Shown here one piece after another: positions 57,026-64,000 of a stretch of DNA of 64,000 bases. The DNA lies in contig NZ_CP147915.1 of assembly GCF_039645585.1 (NCBI RefSeq), positions 2,418,001 through 2,482,000 of the forward strand. Reading direction: 5' to 3'. The notes under the pieces are model-generated. The model did not search any database. It saw nothing but the letters and a program-made list of their open reading frames with translations, and was not told where the DNA came from. The stretch is from Sulfurimonas sp. HSL-1656. GTDB taxonomy: Bacteria > Campylobacterota > Campylobacteria > Campylobacterales > Sulfurimonadaceae. How positions within the stretch are numbered: the stretch's first letter is position 1; each line of letters begins with the position of its first letter. The translations under genes were made by a program, and so were the position numbers.

Positions 57026-58294
57026 ATGGGTCAGACTATCACCGAAAAAATCTTCTCCGAGCACGCCGGCAAAACCGTCTATGCGGGCGAGATCGTTCGG
57101 GTGCCGATCGATATGGTCATCGGGAACGACATTACGACACCGATCTCCATCAAGGCATTCGAGGACGCGGGCGCGACCGAACTGGCGAACCCGGACGGTT
57201 TCTCCATCGTCCTGGACCACTTCATCCCCGCCAAGGATATCGCGTCGGCCAACCAGGCGCGCATCAGCCGCGACTTCGCCAAGAAGCACAAAATGAAGCA
57301 CTTCTTCGACGAGAAGGATATGGGAATCGAACACGCGCTGCTGCCGGAAAAGGGCCTCGTCGTCCCGGGTGACGTCATCATCGGCGCCGACAGCCACACC
57401 TGTACCCACGGCGCCCTGGGCGCCTTCTCCACGGGGATGGGTTCCACCGACCTCGCCTTTGCCATGGTCACCGGCGGCAACTGGTTCAAAGTCCCCGAGA
57501 GCATCAAAGTCGTGCTCTCCGGAAAACCGGGTCCCTTCACGACCGGCAAGGACATCATCCTCGAAGTCATCCGCATGATCGGGGTCGACGGGGCGCTTTA
57601 CCGCACCCTCGAGTTCACGGGCGACACCATCGCTCACCTCAGCATGGATGACCGTTTCAGTATGTGTAACATGGCGATCGAAGCGGGTGCCAAGAGCGGG
57701 ATCGTCGCCGTCGACGAGATCACCGAAGCCTTCCTGGCCGACAAAACACTGGCACGCCCGGCGAAGATCCACTACTCCGACCCGGATGCAACGTACGTCC
57801 AGGTCCTCGAGATCGACGTGGACAAACTCGAACCGGTCATCGCCTACCCGTTCCTGCCGTCCAACGGCCACAGCCTGAGCCAGGCCGTCAGCGACCATAT
57901 CAAGGTCGATCAGGCTTTCATCGGCAGCTGTACCAACGGCCGCCTCAGCGACCTGCGCATCGCCGCGAAGATTTTGGAGGGTAAAAAGGTGCACGAGGAC
58001 GTCCGCCTCATCGTCACCCCGGGGACGCAGCGCATCCTGCGCGAAGCGACGAAACTTGGCTACATCGACATCATCGTCGATGCCGGCGGCGTCGTCTCCA
58101 ACCCGACCTGCGGCGCCTGCCTGGGCGGGTACATGGGGATCCTCGGTGACAACGAAGTCGCCATCTCCACCACGAACCGCAACTTCGTCGGCCGCATGGG
58201 TTCTCGCTCCTCCAAGGTCTACCTGGCCAACTCCGCCGTCGCCGCCGCGTCGGCCATCACCGGCTACATCACCGACCCGGCAACGATCGACTAG
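57026..58294 (+). CDS. leuC: 3-isopropylmalate dehydratase large subunit
   Basis: 422 aa; this is the shorter archaeal/epsilon-type LeuC. It isomerises 2- to 3-isopropylmalate in leucine synthesis, using a 4Fe-4S cluster. Cluster cysteines are in GSCTNGR (about 290-296) and PTCGACLGGYMG (about 350-361); GADSHTCTHGALGAFSTGMG is the family signature. The ATG at 57026 has AAGG upstream. The small subunit leuD does not follow; a GDPD-like gene does. Confidence 0.94.
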   Translation: MGQTITEKIFSEHAGKTVYAGEIVRVPIDMVIGNDITTPISIKAFEDAGATELANPDGFSIVLDHFIPAKDIASANQARISRDFAKKHKMKHFFDEKDMGIEHALLPEKGLVVPGDVIIGADSHTCTHGALGAFSTGMGSTDLAFAMVTGGNWFKVPESIKVVLSGKPGPFTTGKDIILEVIRMIGVDGALYRTLEFTGDTIAHLSMDDRFSMCNMAIEAGAKSGIVAVDEITEAFLADKTLARPAKIHYSDPDATYVQVLEIDVDKLEPVIAYPFLPSNGHSLSQAVSDHIKVDQAFIGSCTNGRLSDLRIAAKILEGKKVHEDVRLIVTPGTQRILREATKLGYIDIIVDAGGVVSNPTCGACLGGYMGILGDNEVAISTTNRNFVGRMGSRSSKVYLANSAVAAASAITGYITDPATID

Positions 58295-58302
58295 GTCACG
58301 CC

Positions 58303-59154
58303 ATGTCCTGGAAGGCGATCACGCTCGGCACGGTTCTCGTCATCGCGATCGCCTGGAACGCGGCGGTCTATTTCGCCGACCGCCAGCTTGAAACAAAGCA
58401 GTACGACGGTGTCTACGACAGCTGCCACAAGGTCTGGTCCTCCCGCGGACTCTACGACACCAAAGAGGAGCGCAACTCCCTGACGGCCTTCCGCCGTGCC
58501 TTTGACGCGGGCGCGCATGGCGTCGAAGTCGACTTCAGTTACGACACGGCCACCGACCGCTTCATCATCGGGCACGGCCACCCCCGTAAAGGCCCGGACG
58601 GCAAGCCCATCTACACGGAAAAAGAGGGGGGCCTCTTCACCCTTGAGGTCCTCTTCCGGGAACTGGGCGAAGGGCACGCCTTCTGGCTTGATTACAAGAA
58701 CCTCGATCACCTGAGCGTCGAAGCGACGCAAAAAGCGATCCGGCGGCTCGAGACCATCGCCATCAACGGCAGCGTGCACGACCGTCTCTACATCGAAGGC
58801 TCCAACCCCCTGCGCCTCTCCCTCTATACCGATGCCGGTTTCAAAACGCTCCTCGGTACCTTCCCGCTGCCTGATGGCAATCCGTTCGCTTCCATTGTCG
58901 TCAGTGCCTACAAACTGCTCTTCGCTTCGTTCAATATTACGGGCATCGCGATGAACTACGGCGGCATCGACAAGCCTATCTACGGGGAGAATACCCAAAA
59001 ACAGCTCGGAGATCTCCCGGTGTTCGTCTTTCACATCCCCGATGATCCGTCACTGCTGCAGCAGCTGGTACACGACAGCCATGTCCGCGTCATGCTCGTC
59101 GGCCGCGACATCAGCATTGACCGCTTCGCCGTCACAGACTGCGGCCGGGATTGA
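58303..59154 (+). CDS. GDPD/PLC-like fold protein, membrane anchored
   Basis: 283 aa with one N-terminal membrane helix (about 5-24). The next part resembles the TIM-barrel of glycerophosphodiester phosphodiesterases: SSRGLYDTKEERNSLTAFRR (about 46-65), GAHGVEVDF with the Glu-x-Asp metal pair, and FIIGHGHP. In active GDPD enzymes the first motif is HRG; here His is Ser, so the activity is doubtful. It faces the periplasm. It lies 8 nt after leuC and 32 nt before mobA. Confidence 0.6.
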   Translation: MSWKAITLGTVLVIAIAWNAAVYFADRQLETKQYDGVYDSCHKVWSSRGLYDTKEERNSLTAFRRAFDAGAHGVEVDFSYDTATDRFIIGHGHPRKGPDGKPIYTEKEGGLFTLEVLFRELGEGHAFWLDYKNLDHLSVEATQKAIRRLETIAINGSVHDRLYIEGSNPLRLSLYTDAGFKTLLGTFPLPDGNPFASIVVSAYKLLFASFNITGIAMNYGGIDKPIYGENTQKQLGDLPVFVFHIPDDPSLLQQLVHDSHVRVMLVGRDISIDRFAVTDCGRD

Positions 59155-59186
59155 CGAACGGCCCGGTTCACCAAAGGAGCGCCGCC

Positions 59187-59783
59187 ATGTCTGAAAGCAC
59201 TTTTCCCCTTCCCTGCGTCATCTTTGCCGGCGGGAAAAGCTCGCGCATGGGACGCAACAAGGCCCTGCTCCCCTTCGACGGTTTCGCCACCCTCGCCGAA
59301 TACCAATACGCCCGTCTCTCTCCCCTCTTCGACGCCACCTTCATCTCCGTCAAAACAACCGAGGGCTATCCGGAACGGCTCCCCTATCTCCCCGACGATC
59401 CGTCGATAACAGATTCCGCACCGACCGCAGGCTTTATCAGCGCGTTCCGGAGTCTGGGGGCGGAGCGCATCTTTGCGCTCAGCGTCGACACCCCCTTCAT
59501 CAATGCTGCGGTCATCCGTGCATTGCTTTCCCGCGACAGCGGGGAGCTTGATGCCGTGATCGCCAGAACCGAGGGGGGCACGCATCCGCTCTGCGGCATC
59601 TACCACCGCAGCCTGCTGGCACGCTTTGAAACGATGGCCGCGACCGGTGATCATAAACTGGGCAGGATGCTCTCGGAGCGCCGGGTCTGCTATGTCGATT
59701 TTGAGGAAGAGCAGCTTTTCAGCAATCTCAACCATCCGTACGAATACGAAGCGGCATTGGAAAGAGTGAACAAAACAACGTAG
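59187..59783 (+). CDS. mobA: Molybdenum cofactor guanylyltransferase
   Basis: 198 aa from the ATG at 59187 (AAAGGAG about 7 nt upstream). It joins GMP to Mo-molybdopterin to form the bis-MGD precursor. The nucleotide-binding signature is VIFAGGKSSRMGRNKALLPF (about 12-31); SVDTPFINAAVIRAL carries the conserved Asp, and GGTHPLCGIYHRSLL is also MobA-typical. moaC follows 308 nt later, moaD-moaE-moeA lie at 40 kb. Confidence 0.93.
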   Translation: MSESTFPLPCVIFAGGKSSRMGRNKALLPFDGFATLAEYQYARLSPLFDATFISVKTTEGYPERLPYLPDDPSITDSAPTAGFISAFRSLGAERIFALSVDTPFINAAVIRALLSRDSGELDAVIARTEGGTHPLCGIYHRSLLARFETMAATGDHKLGRMLSERRVCYVDFEEEQLFSNLNHPYEYEAALERVNKTT

Positions 59784-60091
59784 ATTCCGGAAGAAAAGGC
59801 GCCGCCGTAGGGCGGCAGGAGAGGAGAAACGTTTTTTAATGATACATCAATCATGGGGCTTACCTATAGTAGGCGGCTATAGTGCCCAAAGATGCATGTT
59901 TGGCTTTGAAAACTTCGTAGGCAAAAGGTCTGGTCCCTGTTGCACTCTCAAATCATAGAACAAATTATCCACAATTAATCCAGCACGATGATTAATTATT
60001 AAACAACAACCTGCCCATACTCTACTTTTCGCCATCAAGTTCCCTCTAATCGGCTTTACTATAAGATAGCGTTAAAAACGGGATACAATAT
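59784..60091. other. 308-base gap between mobA and moaC
   Basis: It holds a short hairpin, GCCGCC (59801-59806) with GGCGGC (59811-59816), possibly a terminator for mobA with a distant TTTTTT (59834 region), CTATAG given twice near 59855-59880, and one exact DnaA-box-like TTATCCACA (59965-59973). No convincing small gene or known RNA was recognised on either strand. Confidence 0.4.
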
Positions 60092-60565
60092 ATGCAGCTG
60101 ACCCATCTGGATGAAAAAGACCGGCCGAAGATGGTCGATGTTTCCGCCAAAACCCCAACGGAACGCGTGGCGGTCGCCAGCGGTAAAATCACGATGAGCC
60201 CGGATGCCTACAACGCCATCGTCGAGGAGCGGACCAAAAAGGGACCGGTGCTTCAGACAGCCGTGATCGCCGCGATCATGGGAACCAAGAAGACCTCGGA
60301 CCTCATCCCGATGTGCCACCCCCTCAACCTCAGCGGCATCAACTGCGACGTGGAAGAGCTGCCGGAGCTCCCGGGCTTCAGACTCAGCGTCACTGCCAAG
60401 CTGACCGGACAGACCGGGGTGGAGATGGAGGCGCTGACCGGGGTCAGCATCGGCCTGCTGACCATCTACGACATGGTCAAAGCCATCGACAAAGGGATGA
60501 TTATCTCTGACGTACAACTCGAAACGAAACGAGGAGGCAAAAGTGGTGAATATCAACGATCTTGA
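60092..60565 (+). CDS. moaC: Cyclic pyranopterin monophosphate synthase
   Basis: 157 aa, full length. With MoaA it makes cPMP from GTP. KPKMVDVS-like [10 protein letters not shown] (about 11-20), [16 protein letters not shown] (about 70-85) with the active-site His, [18 protein letters not shown] (about 111-128) and KAIDKGM with the catalytic Lys are all present. No clear ribosome site precedes the ATG. It overlaps the next gene by about 23 nt. Confidence 0.95.
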   Translation: MQLTHLDEKDRPKMVDVSAKTPTERVAVASGKITMSPDAYNAIVEERTKKGPVLQTAVIAAIMGTKKTSDLIPMCHPLNLSGINCDVEELPELPGFRLSVTAKLTGQTGVEMEALTGVSIGLLTIYDMVKAIDKGMIISDVQLETKRGGKSGEYQRS

Positions 60566-60812
60566 TCAGAAACTTGAGCTGGAATACCCCTGTAACTGGT
60601 GTTACAAAGTCGTCGGCGAAGAGCGCGAAAAACTGGAAAACGCCATCCGGGAAGTCATCCAGGAGCGCGAACACAAACTCGCCCACTCCAATACAAGCCG
60701 TACCGGGAAATATATCAGCCTGAATCTCGAACTGCTTGTGCACAACGAAGATGACCGTCAGTTCATCTTCGATGCGCTTAAAGCGCACCAACACGTCAAA
60801 ATCGTTTTATAG
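60543..60812 (+). CDS. YbeD/DUF493 family protein
   Basis: 89 aa with a GTG start at 60543 (or the next GTG, 60546); GAGGAGG lies 5-8 nt upstream. It is a small ACT-like alpha/beta protein: [13 protein letters not shown] at the N-terminus, [18 protein letters not shown] in the middle and a C-terminal [11 protein letters not shown], matching the YbeD/DUF493 layout. The function of the family is not settled; regulation is assumed from the ACT-like fold. Confidence 0.85.
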   Translation: MVNINDLDQKLELEYPCNWCYKVVGEEREKLENAIREVIQEREHKLAHSNTSRTGKYISLNLELLVHNEDDRQFIFDALKAHQHVKIVL

Positions 60813-60821
60813 GAGCCTTTG

Positions 60822-61847
60822 ATGCTGGACCTGGAACAACTGCAGCGCGACATCCGCAACCATTACAAGAACCAAGAACCGATGGGCCTCGAGGCCCGCA
60901 TCGCCGACCTCATCGGCTACCTGGGAAGCGAATACGGGCTGAACGAAACGGATCTGACGCTTCCGGAGATCCGGCTCGTCGTCAACACGATCCTTGCGGG
61001 GCAAACGGCAGCGTTGCAGGAGGAACTTGAAGCGCTGCTGGTACAGAAAGAGCGGATCGAGCGTCAGATCGAACGCAAGAGCGAACGGATCCAGGAAGAG
61101 AAACACCAGATTTTCAATACCCTCGAGGGGATTCTCGGCGACGCTCCCGGTGAAGCCCAGGCGAAACTGCACCAGATCAAGCTGCAGTCCATCGACCTCT
61201 TCGATATGCTCGAGGAGGTCGTCGAATCCGCCATCATCACGACCCTCGAGAAAAACCACGACATCGAAGAGACCATTGAGGAGATCTGCAAAGAGATCAC
61301 CTACGAGACGCTGGGAGAGGGGCCGCTGGAGACCGGACGTATCCGCCTCGTTATCGGCAGTATTCTCCACAGTGCCGTCGAAGTCGGCGAAGCCACCCCG
61401 AACCAGGCGGAGGCGATCCTGCTCGGGACCCTACGGGGGGTGCGCAGCGGTCTCATCAAAGCCATCCGCCGTCTCAAGAAGCAGCTCCTCTACATGCCCG
61501 AAGAGCTGAAGCTGACGGCGTCGATGCAGACAGAACTTCTGCGTACCGACATCCTCTTTACCCAGGTGCTGCAGGACGAAGCGCTGCAGTGCAGCAGTGA
61601 AAGCCGTGCCCTGCTCGAAAAGCTCGCCAAAGAGATCCGCTACGACCTCGAGGAACTCGTCGAGGTCTCCAAAGAGACGGTCGACCTGATGCGCACCCAG
61701 CTCAGCCAGGCCATTTCCCGTTCGCAGGTCCTCAACTCAAAAACCGCCGCAGAGGCCAAGCGGGTCGGTATCTCCGCCTGGCGCTCGGCCAAAACGGCCC
61801 TTGAAGGCGCCCTGCAGAACGCCAAGGGAAAGATCGAAAAAAAATAG
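60822..61847 (+). CDS. Conserved helical protein, function unknown
   Basis: 341 aa, AGGAG 6 nt before the ATG. It has no signal peptide or membrane helix. It is almost purely helical, with a strong coiled coil at about 65-100 (QEELEALLVQKERIERQIER) and long amphipathic helices to the end; the C-terminal 40 residues are Ala/Lys-rich. A central region near 180-215 (IGSILHSAVEVGEATPNQAE, then ILLGTLRGVRSG) looks like a repeat of small helices. I recognise no catalytic motif. Operon with the YbeD-like gene (9-nt gap). Confidence 0.7.
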   Translation: MLDLEQLQRDIRNHYKNQEPMGLEARIADLIGYLGSEYGLNETDLTLPEIRLVVNTILAGQTAALQEELEALLVQKERIERQIERKSERIQEEKHQIFNTLEGILGDAPGEAQAKLHQIKLQSIDLFDMLEEVVESAIITTLEKNHDIEETIEEICKEITYETLGEGPLETGRIRLVIGSILHSAVEVGEATPNQAEAILLGTLRGVRSGLIKAIRRLKKQLLYMPEELKLTASMQTELLRTDILFTQVLQDEALQCSSESRALLEKLAKEIRYDLEELVEVSKETVDLMRTQLSQAISRSQVLNSKTAAEAKRVGISAWRSAKTALEGALQNAKGKIEKK

Positions 61848-62002
61848 TGCCTGCCTCCCCTGCACGCCGTACGGCCTTGTCTACGCGTGCACTCTCCCAT
61901 CAAATTCAACGAAAATATATTCATACTCACCCATCTTGCATGCATTCCAATTGAAACAAACGAATACTTTCAAAAATTTAGAAAAAGCGAAGAATAAAAA
62001 CT

Positions 62003-62008
62003 TATAAT
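62003..62008 (+). promoter_or_regulatory. -10 box, leaderless start of the haem-binding gene
   Basis: TATAAT, 7 nt, then the ATG at 62016. An in-frame ATG at 62007 overlaps the box and is unlikely to be on the mRNA. Confidence 0.5.
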
Positions 62009-62015
62009 GATTCGC

Positions 62016-62450
62016 ATGAAAAAGGTATTGATCATTGTATTGCTGGTTGTAGTAGGGATTCAATTCATTCCGATGAATGTTCCCGCCGAGGTGCCGACGA
62101 AGGCTGAAGATGAACTGGAGGCACCTGAAGAGGTACTTGCCATTCTCAAACGTTCCTGTTTTGACTGTCACTCGAACCATACCACTTACCCATGGTATAG
62201 CTCGGTTGCACCCGTTTCATGGTTTACCAAAATGCATGTCAAAGAGGGTCGCGAACATATGAACTTCTCCACATGGGCAGGTTATGATGATGAGAAGAAG
62301 GCAAAGTATCTTGATAAGATCCCCAAAGCGATCAAGAGCAAAATGCCGCTTCCAAGTTATCTGATCATGCACGCAGATGCCAAACTGAGTGAAGATGATA
62401 AAAAAGTCCTCACGGATTGGGCAACCGAAGCGGCTTTCGAACTAGAGTAA
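62016..62450 (+). CDS. Haem-binding domain protein, exported
   Basis: 144 aa from the ATG at 62016. A signal peptide or N-terminal anchor (KKVLIIVLLVVVGIQFIP) is followed by a single CxxCH haem c site, SCFDCHSNHTTYPWYS (about 48-63), and by later Met residues that may be the axial ligand. The pattern is that of the small haem-binding domain family of cytochrome-c-like proteins. It should be a periplasmic electron carrier. Its base composition is clearly lower in GC than the neighbours, which hints at separate origin. Confidence 0.82.
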   Translation: MKKVLIIVLLVVVGIQFIPMNVPAEVPTKAEDELEAPEEVLAILKRSCFDCHSNHTTYPWYSSVAPVSWFTKMHVKEGREHMNFSTWAGYDDEKKAKYLDKIPKAIKSKMPLPSYLIMHADAKLSEDDKKVLTDWATEAAFELE

Positions 62451-62779
62451 TCAACAGAGCGACTCAACACGCTTAAGCGTTCTTTCCGCTTCCATCTTCC
62501 GTGACGGGAGCGGACCCCCGCCCCCTACAAACACTTCCTGCTATCTCAACCATTTTCGTCCTGCTTTACCCTGCTAACTGTAATTAAGTTCCTTTCCGGG
62601 CGATTTCCCCTTCCCTGCCAAGGTAGTACCAGATTATGACGAAAACTTGAGAGCTGCAGTATCACTGCCTAAACCGTCGGCAGCCTTTCCAAACCGGTTC
62701 CGGGCCATCAGCGCAGAAGCGGAAAGAGAAAGCGGGTAATTCAACTCCCCCGTGCTACAATCGCACAAAAGGAGTTGCA
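62451..62779. other. 329-base gap, no gene recognised
   Basis: It contains a perfect 12-bp palindrome (ACGCTTAAGCGT, 62469-62480) shortly after the haem-binding gene, which may be a terminator stem or a binding site, and at its right end a TACAAT box (near 62755) plus AAAAGGAG for the next gene. Apparent frames on the minus strand lack start context and known motifs. Confidence 0.4.
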
Positions 62780-62998
62780 ATGCAGACACTGCTGTTGCTC
62801 GTGGATGACACCTATGCCGAAACACTGAAACAGTCGCTCCCAAACGACAAGGCCTGGATCCTGGATGAACGGTACGACAGCTTCCGCTGCCGGGTCCGGA
62901 TCGCCCTGGAAGAGTACCGGACATCCCCCGAAGATGTTACGATCTACCACGAAACCATCGCCGATATTGACACATGGCTTGCGGAGCAGATCTCATGA
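62780..62998 (+). CDS. Putative antitoxin of a RelE/ParE-type pair
   Basis: 72 aa, AAAAGGAG about 6 nt before the ATG. It is small and acidic. It begins with a hydrophobic strand (QTLLLLVDDTYAETLKQSL) and ends in an acidic helix (ADIDTWLAEQIS). No classical DNA-binding fold is visible, so the call rests on its size and its 4-nt ATGA overlap with the toxin-like gene. Function as antitoxin is inference. Confidence 0.55.
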   Translation: MQTLLLLVDDTYAETLKQSLPNDKAWILDERYDSFRCRVRIALEEYRTSPEDVTIYHETIADIDTWLAEQIS

Positions 62999-63270
62999 AA
63001 GTCGTCGCAACTCCACGCTTCTCCGAACAACTCAAAACGCTGCTGTTGGGCATGGCCGAAACCGATGCGGAAGAGGCGAAACGGTTCAAGCTCTACCTCG
63101 ACACCATTCTGCTCAACCTGCCGAGCAAAGCGCAGAAATACAAACCCTCTATCTATAGTAATGAGACGGATGTCCGGGATATCGAGCACCAGGGGTGTAC
63201 TATTCCATTTTATTATGACAGCGCTGCGTCTGCCTGCGTGCTTTTGGGAATTATTGACAATCGTGTATAA
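62995..63270 (+). CDS. Putative RelE/ParE-family toxin
   Basis: 91 aa. The order of elements fits ParE/RelE toxins: an N-terminal strand (VVATPRFSEQLKTLLLGM), two helices with FKLYLDTILLNLPSKAQKYK, then strands with DVRDIEHQGCTIPFYYD and a C-terminal CVLLGIIDNRV. It would poison gyrase (ParE type) or translation (RelE type); catalytic residues are not clear by eye. It starts inside the stop of the putative antitoxin gene. Confidence 0.65.
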   Translation: MKVVATPRFSEQLKTLLLGMAETDAEEAKRFKLYLDTILLNLPSKAQKYKPSIYSNETDVRDIEHQGCTIPFYYDSAASACVLLGIIDNRV

Positions 63271-63621
63271 AACTTAACGGATTTTGATTTTTTATTACTA
63301 GTATGAAAGCGGCAGATATTTTAAGCTATACTTATTTAAATTTTATACATTTGTTATAATAATATTTTTAAGTCATGTAATTACCGCCGTTTTTGTTTCA
63401 TTTCGTAACGATATCCGGCGTAGCGGTTTAGCATTCACTCTGAATACACGTTTCGTATTGTATACTTACGTTTGATAAGATCGTGATATTGGGTTCAGCG
63501 CCTGTAAAGACAGCACATCAACAGTCGAATAACGTAAAGTTTCCGATGGTTGGTGTGCTGTTTTGGTCTTATGACTATCGAAATAGTAATTAGTAAAGTT
63601 ATTAATAAAAAGGGAGGAAGA
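63271..63621 (+). promoter_or_regulatory. soxC leader region, 351 bases
   Basis: AT-rich, with possible -10 boxes TATAAT (63355-63360) and TATACT (63461-63466). Between the second box and soxC lies a long hairpin (63507-63570). The Shine-Dalgarno AGGGAGGAAG precedes the soxC ATG. I see no gene here. Confidence 0.5.
63507..63570 (+). other. Long hairpin in the soxC leader
   Basis: ACAGCACATCAAC (63510-63522) pairs with GTTGGTGTGCTGT (63549-63561) over 13 positions with one wobble. AAGAC (63507-63511) can also pair with GTCTT (63566-63570). TTTT follows the inner stem, so it may act as an attenuator. Confidence 0.5.
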
Positions 63622-64000
63622 ATGAGAAACGAACATTCTCAACACGATGCTGAAAACGTGTCGGCCGAAAGAAGAAACTTCTTCAAAAAAACCGCCGCAC
63701 TCTCAGCCACGGCGATCGCCGGTGCCGGAATGCTCTCCGGTACACGTGCGATGGCCGAAGATGATCCTGTCATTATGAACACACCGGACTGGGGTCACAA
63801 GATCGGCTATCCGGTCACAAAAAACCGCTACGGTATGCCTTCACCGTACGAGCACAACATCACCCGCCGCAACGCGCAGCTCCTCTCTTCAGGAAACTGG
63901 CAGGCATCTATCGCGATGTGTCCGATCCAGGACCTCAGCGGTATCATGACGCCGAACGGCCTCTTCTTCAGCCGCTGCCACGGTGGTATCCCGACCATCA
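63622..64000 (+). CDS. soxC: SoxC, sulfane dehydrogenase molybdopterin subunit, partial
   Basis: 126 codons are visible; the gene runs off the right edge. Start ATG with AGGGAGGAAG upstream. The N-terminus is a Tat signal of the form RRNFFKK followed by a hydrophobic run to about residue 48, as expected for an exported molybdoenzyme. The mature start has NTPDWGHKIGYPV and YGMPSPYEHNITRR, matching SoxC of the thiosulfate-oxidising Sox system, and LFFSRCHGGIP near the edge. It should work with the cytochrome SoxD in the periplasm on protein-bound sulfane sulfur. It uses the molybdenum cofactor made by genes in this window. Confidence 0.9.
   Translation, partial: MRNEHSQHDAENVSAERRNFFKKTAALSATAIAGAGMLSGTRAMAEDDPVIMNTPDWGHKIGYPVTKNRYGMPSPYEHNITRRNAQLLSSGNWQASIAMCPIQDLSGIMTPNGLFFSRCHGGIPTI

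Noticed and set aside
59965-59973. Exact DnaA-box sequence TTATCCACA
   Set aside because: A single box without a cluster, AT-rich unwinding repeats or a nearby dnaA/dnaN gene does not make an origin.
62469-62480. Perfect palindrome ACGCTTAAGCGT
   Set aside because: It could be a terminator stem or an operator, but there is no T-run directly after it and no second copy, so I only note it under the gap.
62634-62924. 96-codon minus-strand frame in the gap before the toxin-antitoxin pair
   Set aside because: It overlaps the putative antitoxin gene, has no ribosome site and no known motif.

Overview
The window looks like chromosomal DNA of a fairly GC-rich, sulfur-oxidising member of the Campylobacterota (Epsilonproteobacteria). 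The evidence is a Campylobacter-type pgl N-glycosylation locus, MqnA of the futalosine menaquinone pathway, promoters with a clear TATAAT -10 box but mostly no -35 box, and a soxC gene entering at the right edge. The genus cannot be named from this sequence alone. I saw no rRNA, CRISPR array, insertion sequence, prophage or replication origin.

Layout. 1-2080: a partial lipoprotein gene and a secreted anchor-type protein. 2219-2700: a Gly-Leu-Cys-Ser tRNA cluster (minus strand) with a perfect sigma70 promoter and an internal intrinsic terminator. 2781-4469: ilvD. 4525-20041: one tightly overlapping 13-gene minus-strand operon for protein N-glycosylation. It runs wbpA, wbpB, wbpD, a Wzx-type flippase, an asparagine-synthetase-like gene, three glycosyltransferases, pglB, pglC, pglD, pglE, pglF. 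A complete asnB is divergent from it at 20172. 21967-26147: envelope proteins and a DUF1538 / PII-like / CBS module. 26248-33228: arsC, ydcH, dcd, accB, accC, a periplasmic PPIase, gltX and malic enzyme. 33232-39459: a large NAD-glutamate dehydrogenase, a GGDEF-EAL protein and a di-haem peroxidase in one operon. 39510-46149: mqnA, then moaD-moaE-moeA-rdgB-kdsD-rluB-yjbQ-rarA. 46245-59783: transporters, recJ-pyrG, a Kef-type antiporter, envelope proteins, mscS, leuC and mobA. 60092-63270: moaC, ybeD-like, a helical protein, a low-GC haem-binding protein and a toxin-antitoxin-like pair. 63622 to the end: 5' part of soxC.

How the genes fit together. PglF-E-D should make UDP-diNAcBac and PglC should load it on undecaprenyl phosphate. 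WbpA/B/D imply a 2,3-diamino-glucuronic acid sugar, and the two asparagine-synthetase-like proteins suggest this acid is amidated. The flippase and PglB would export the glycan and attach it to protein. The molybdenum cofactor genes (moaC, moaD, moaE, moeA, mobA) would serve molybdoenzymes such as SoxC.

The most unusual signals are not coding. (1) A probable small RNA at 52599-52705 (minus) has three hairpins with C/U-rich anti-Shine-Dalgarno loops, one carrying a C9 run, reminiscent of Helicobacter RepG. (2) Six genes start 6-7 nt after a -10 box, which predicts leaderless mRNAs. (3) A strong terminator sits inside the tRNA operon. (4) A long hairpin lies in the soxC leader. All of these are readings of sequence and need transcript data.
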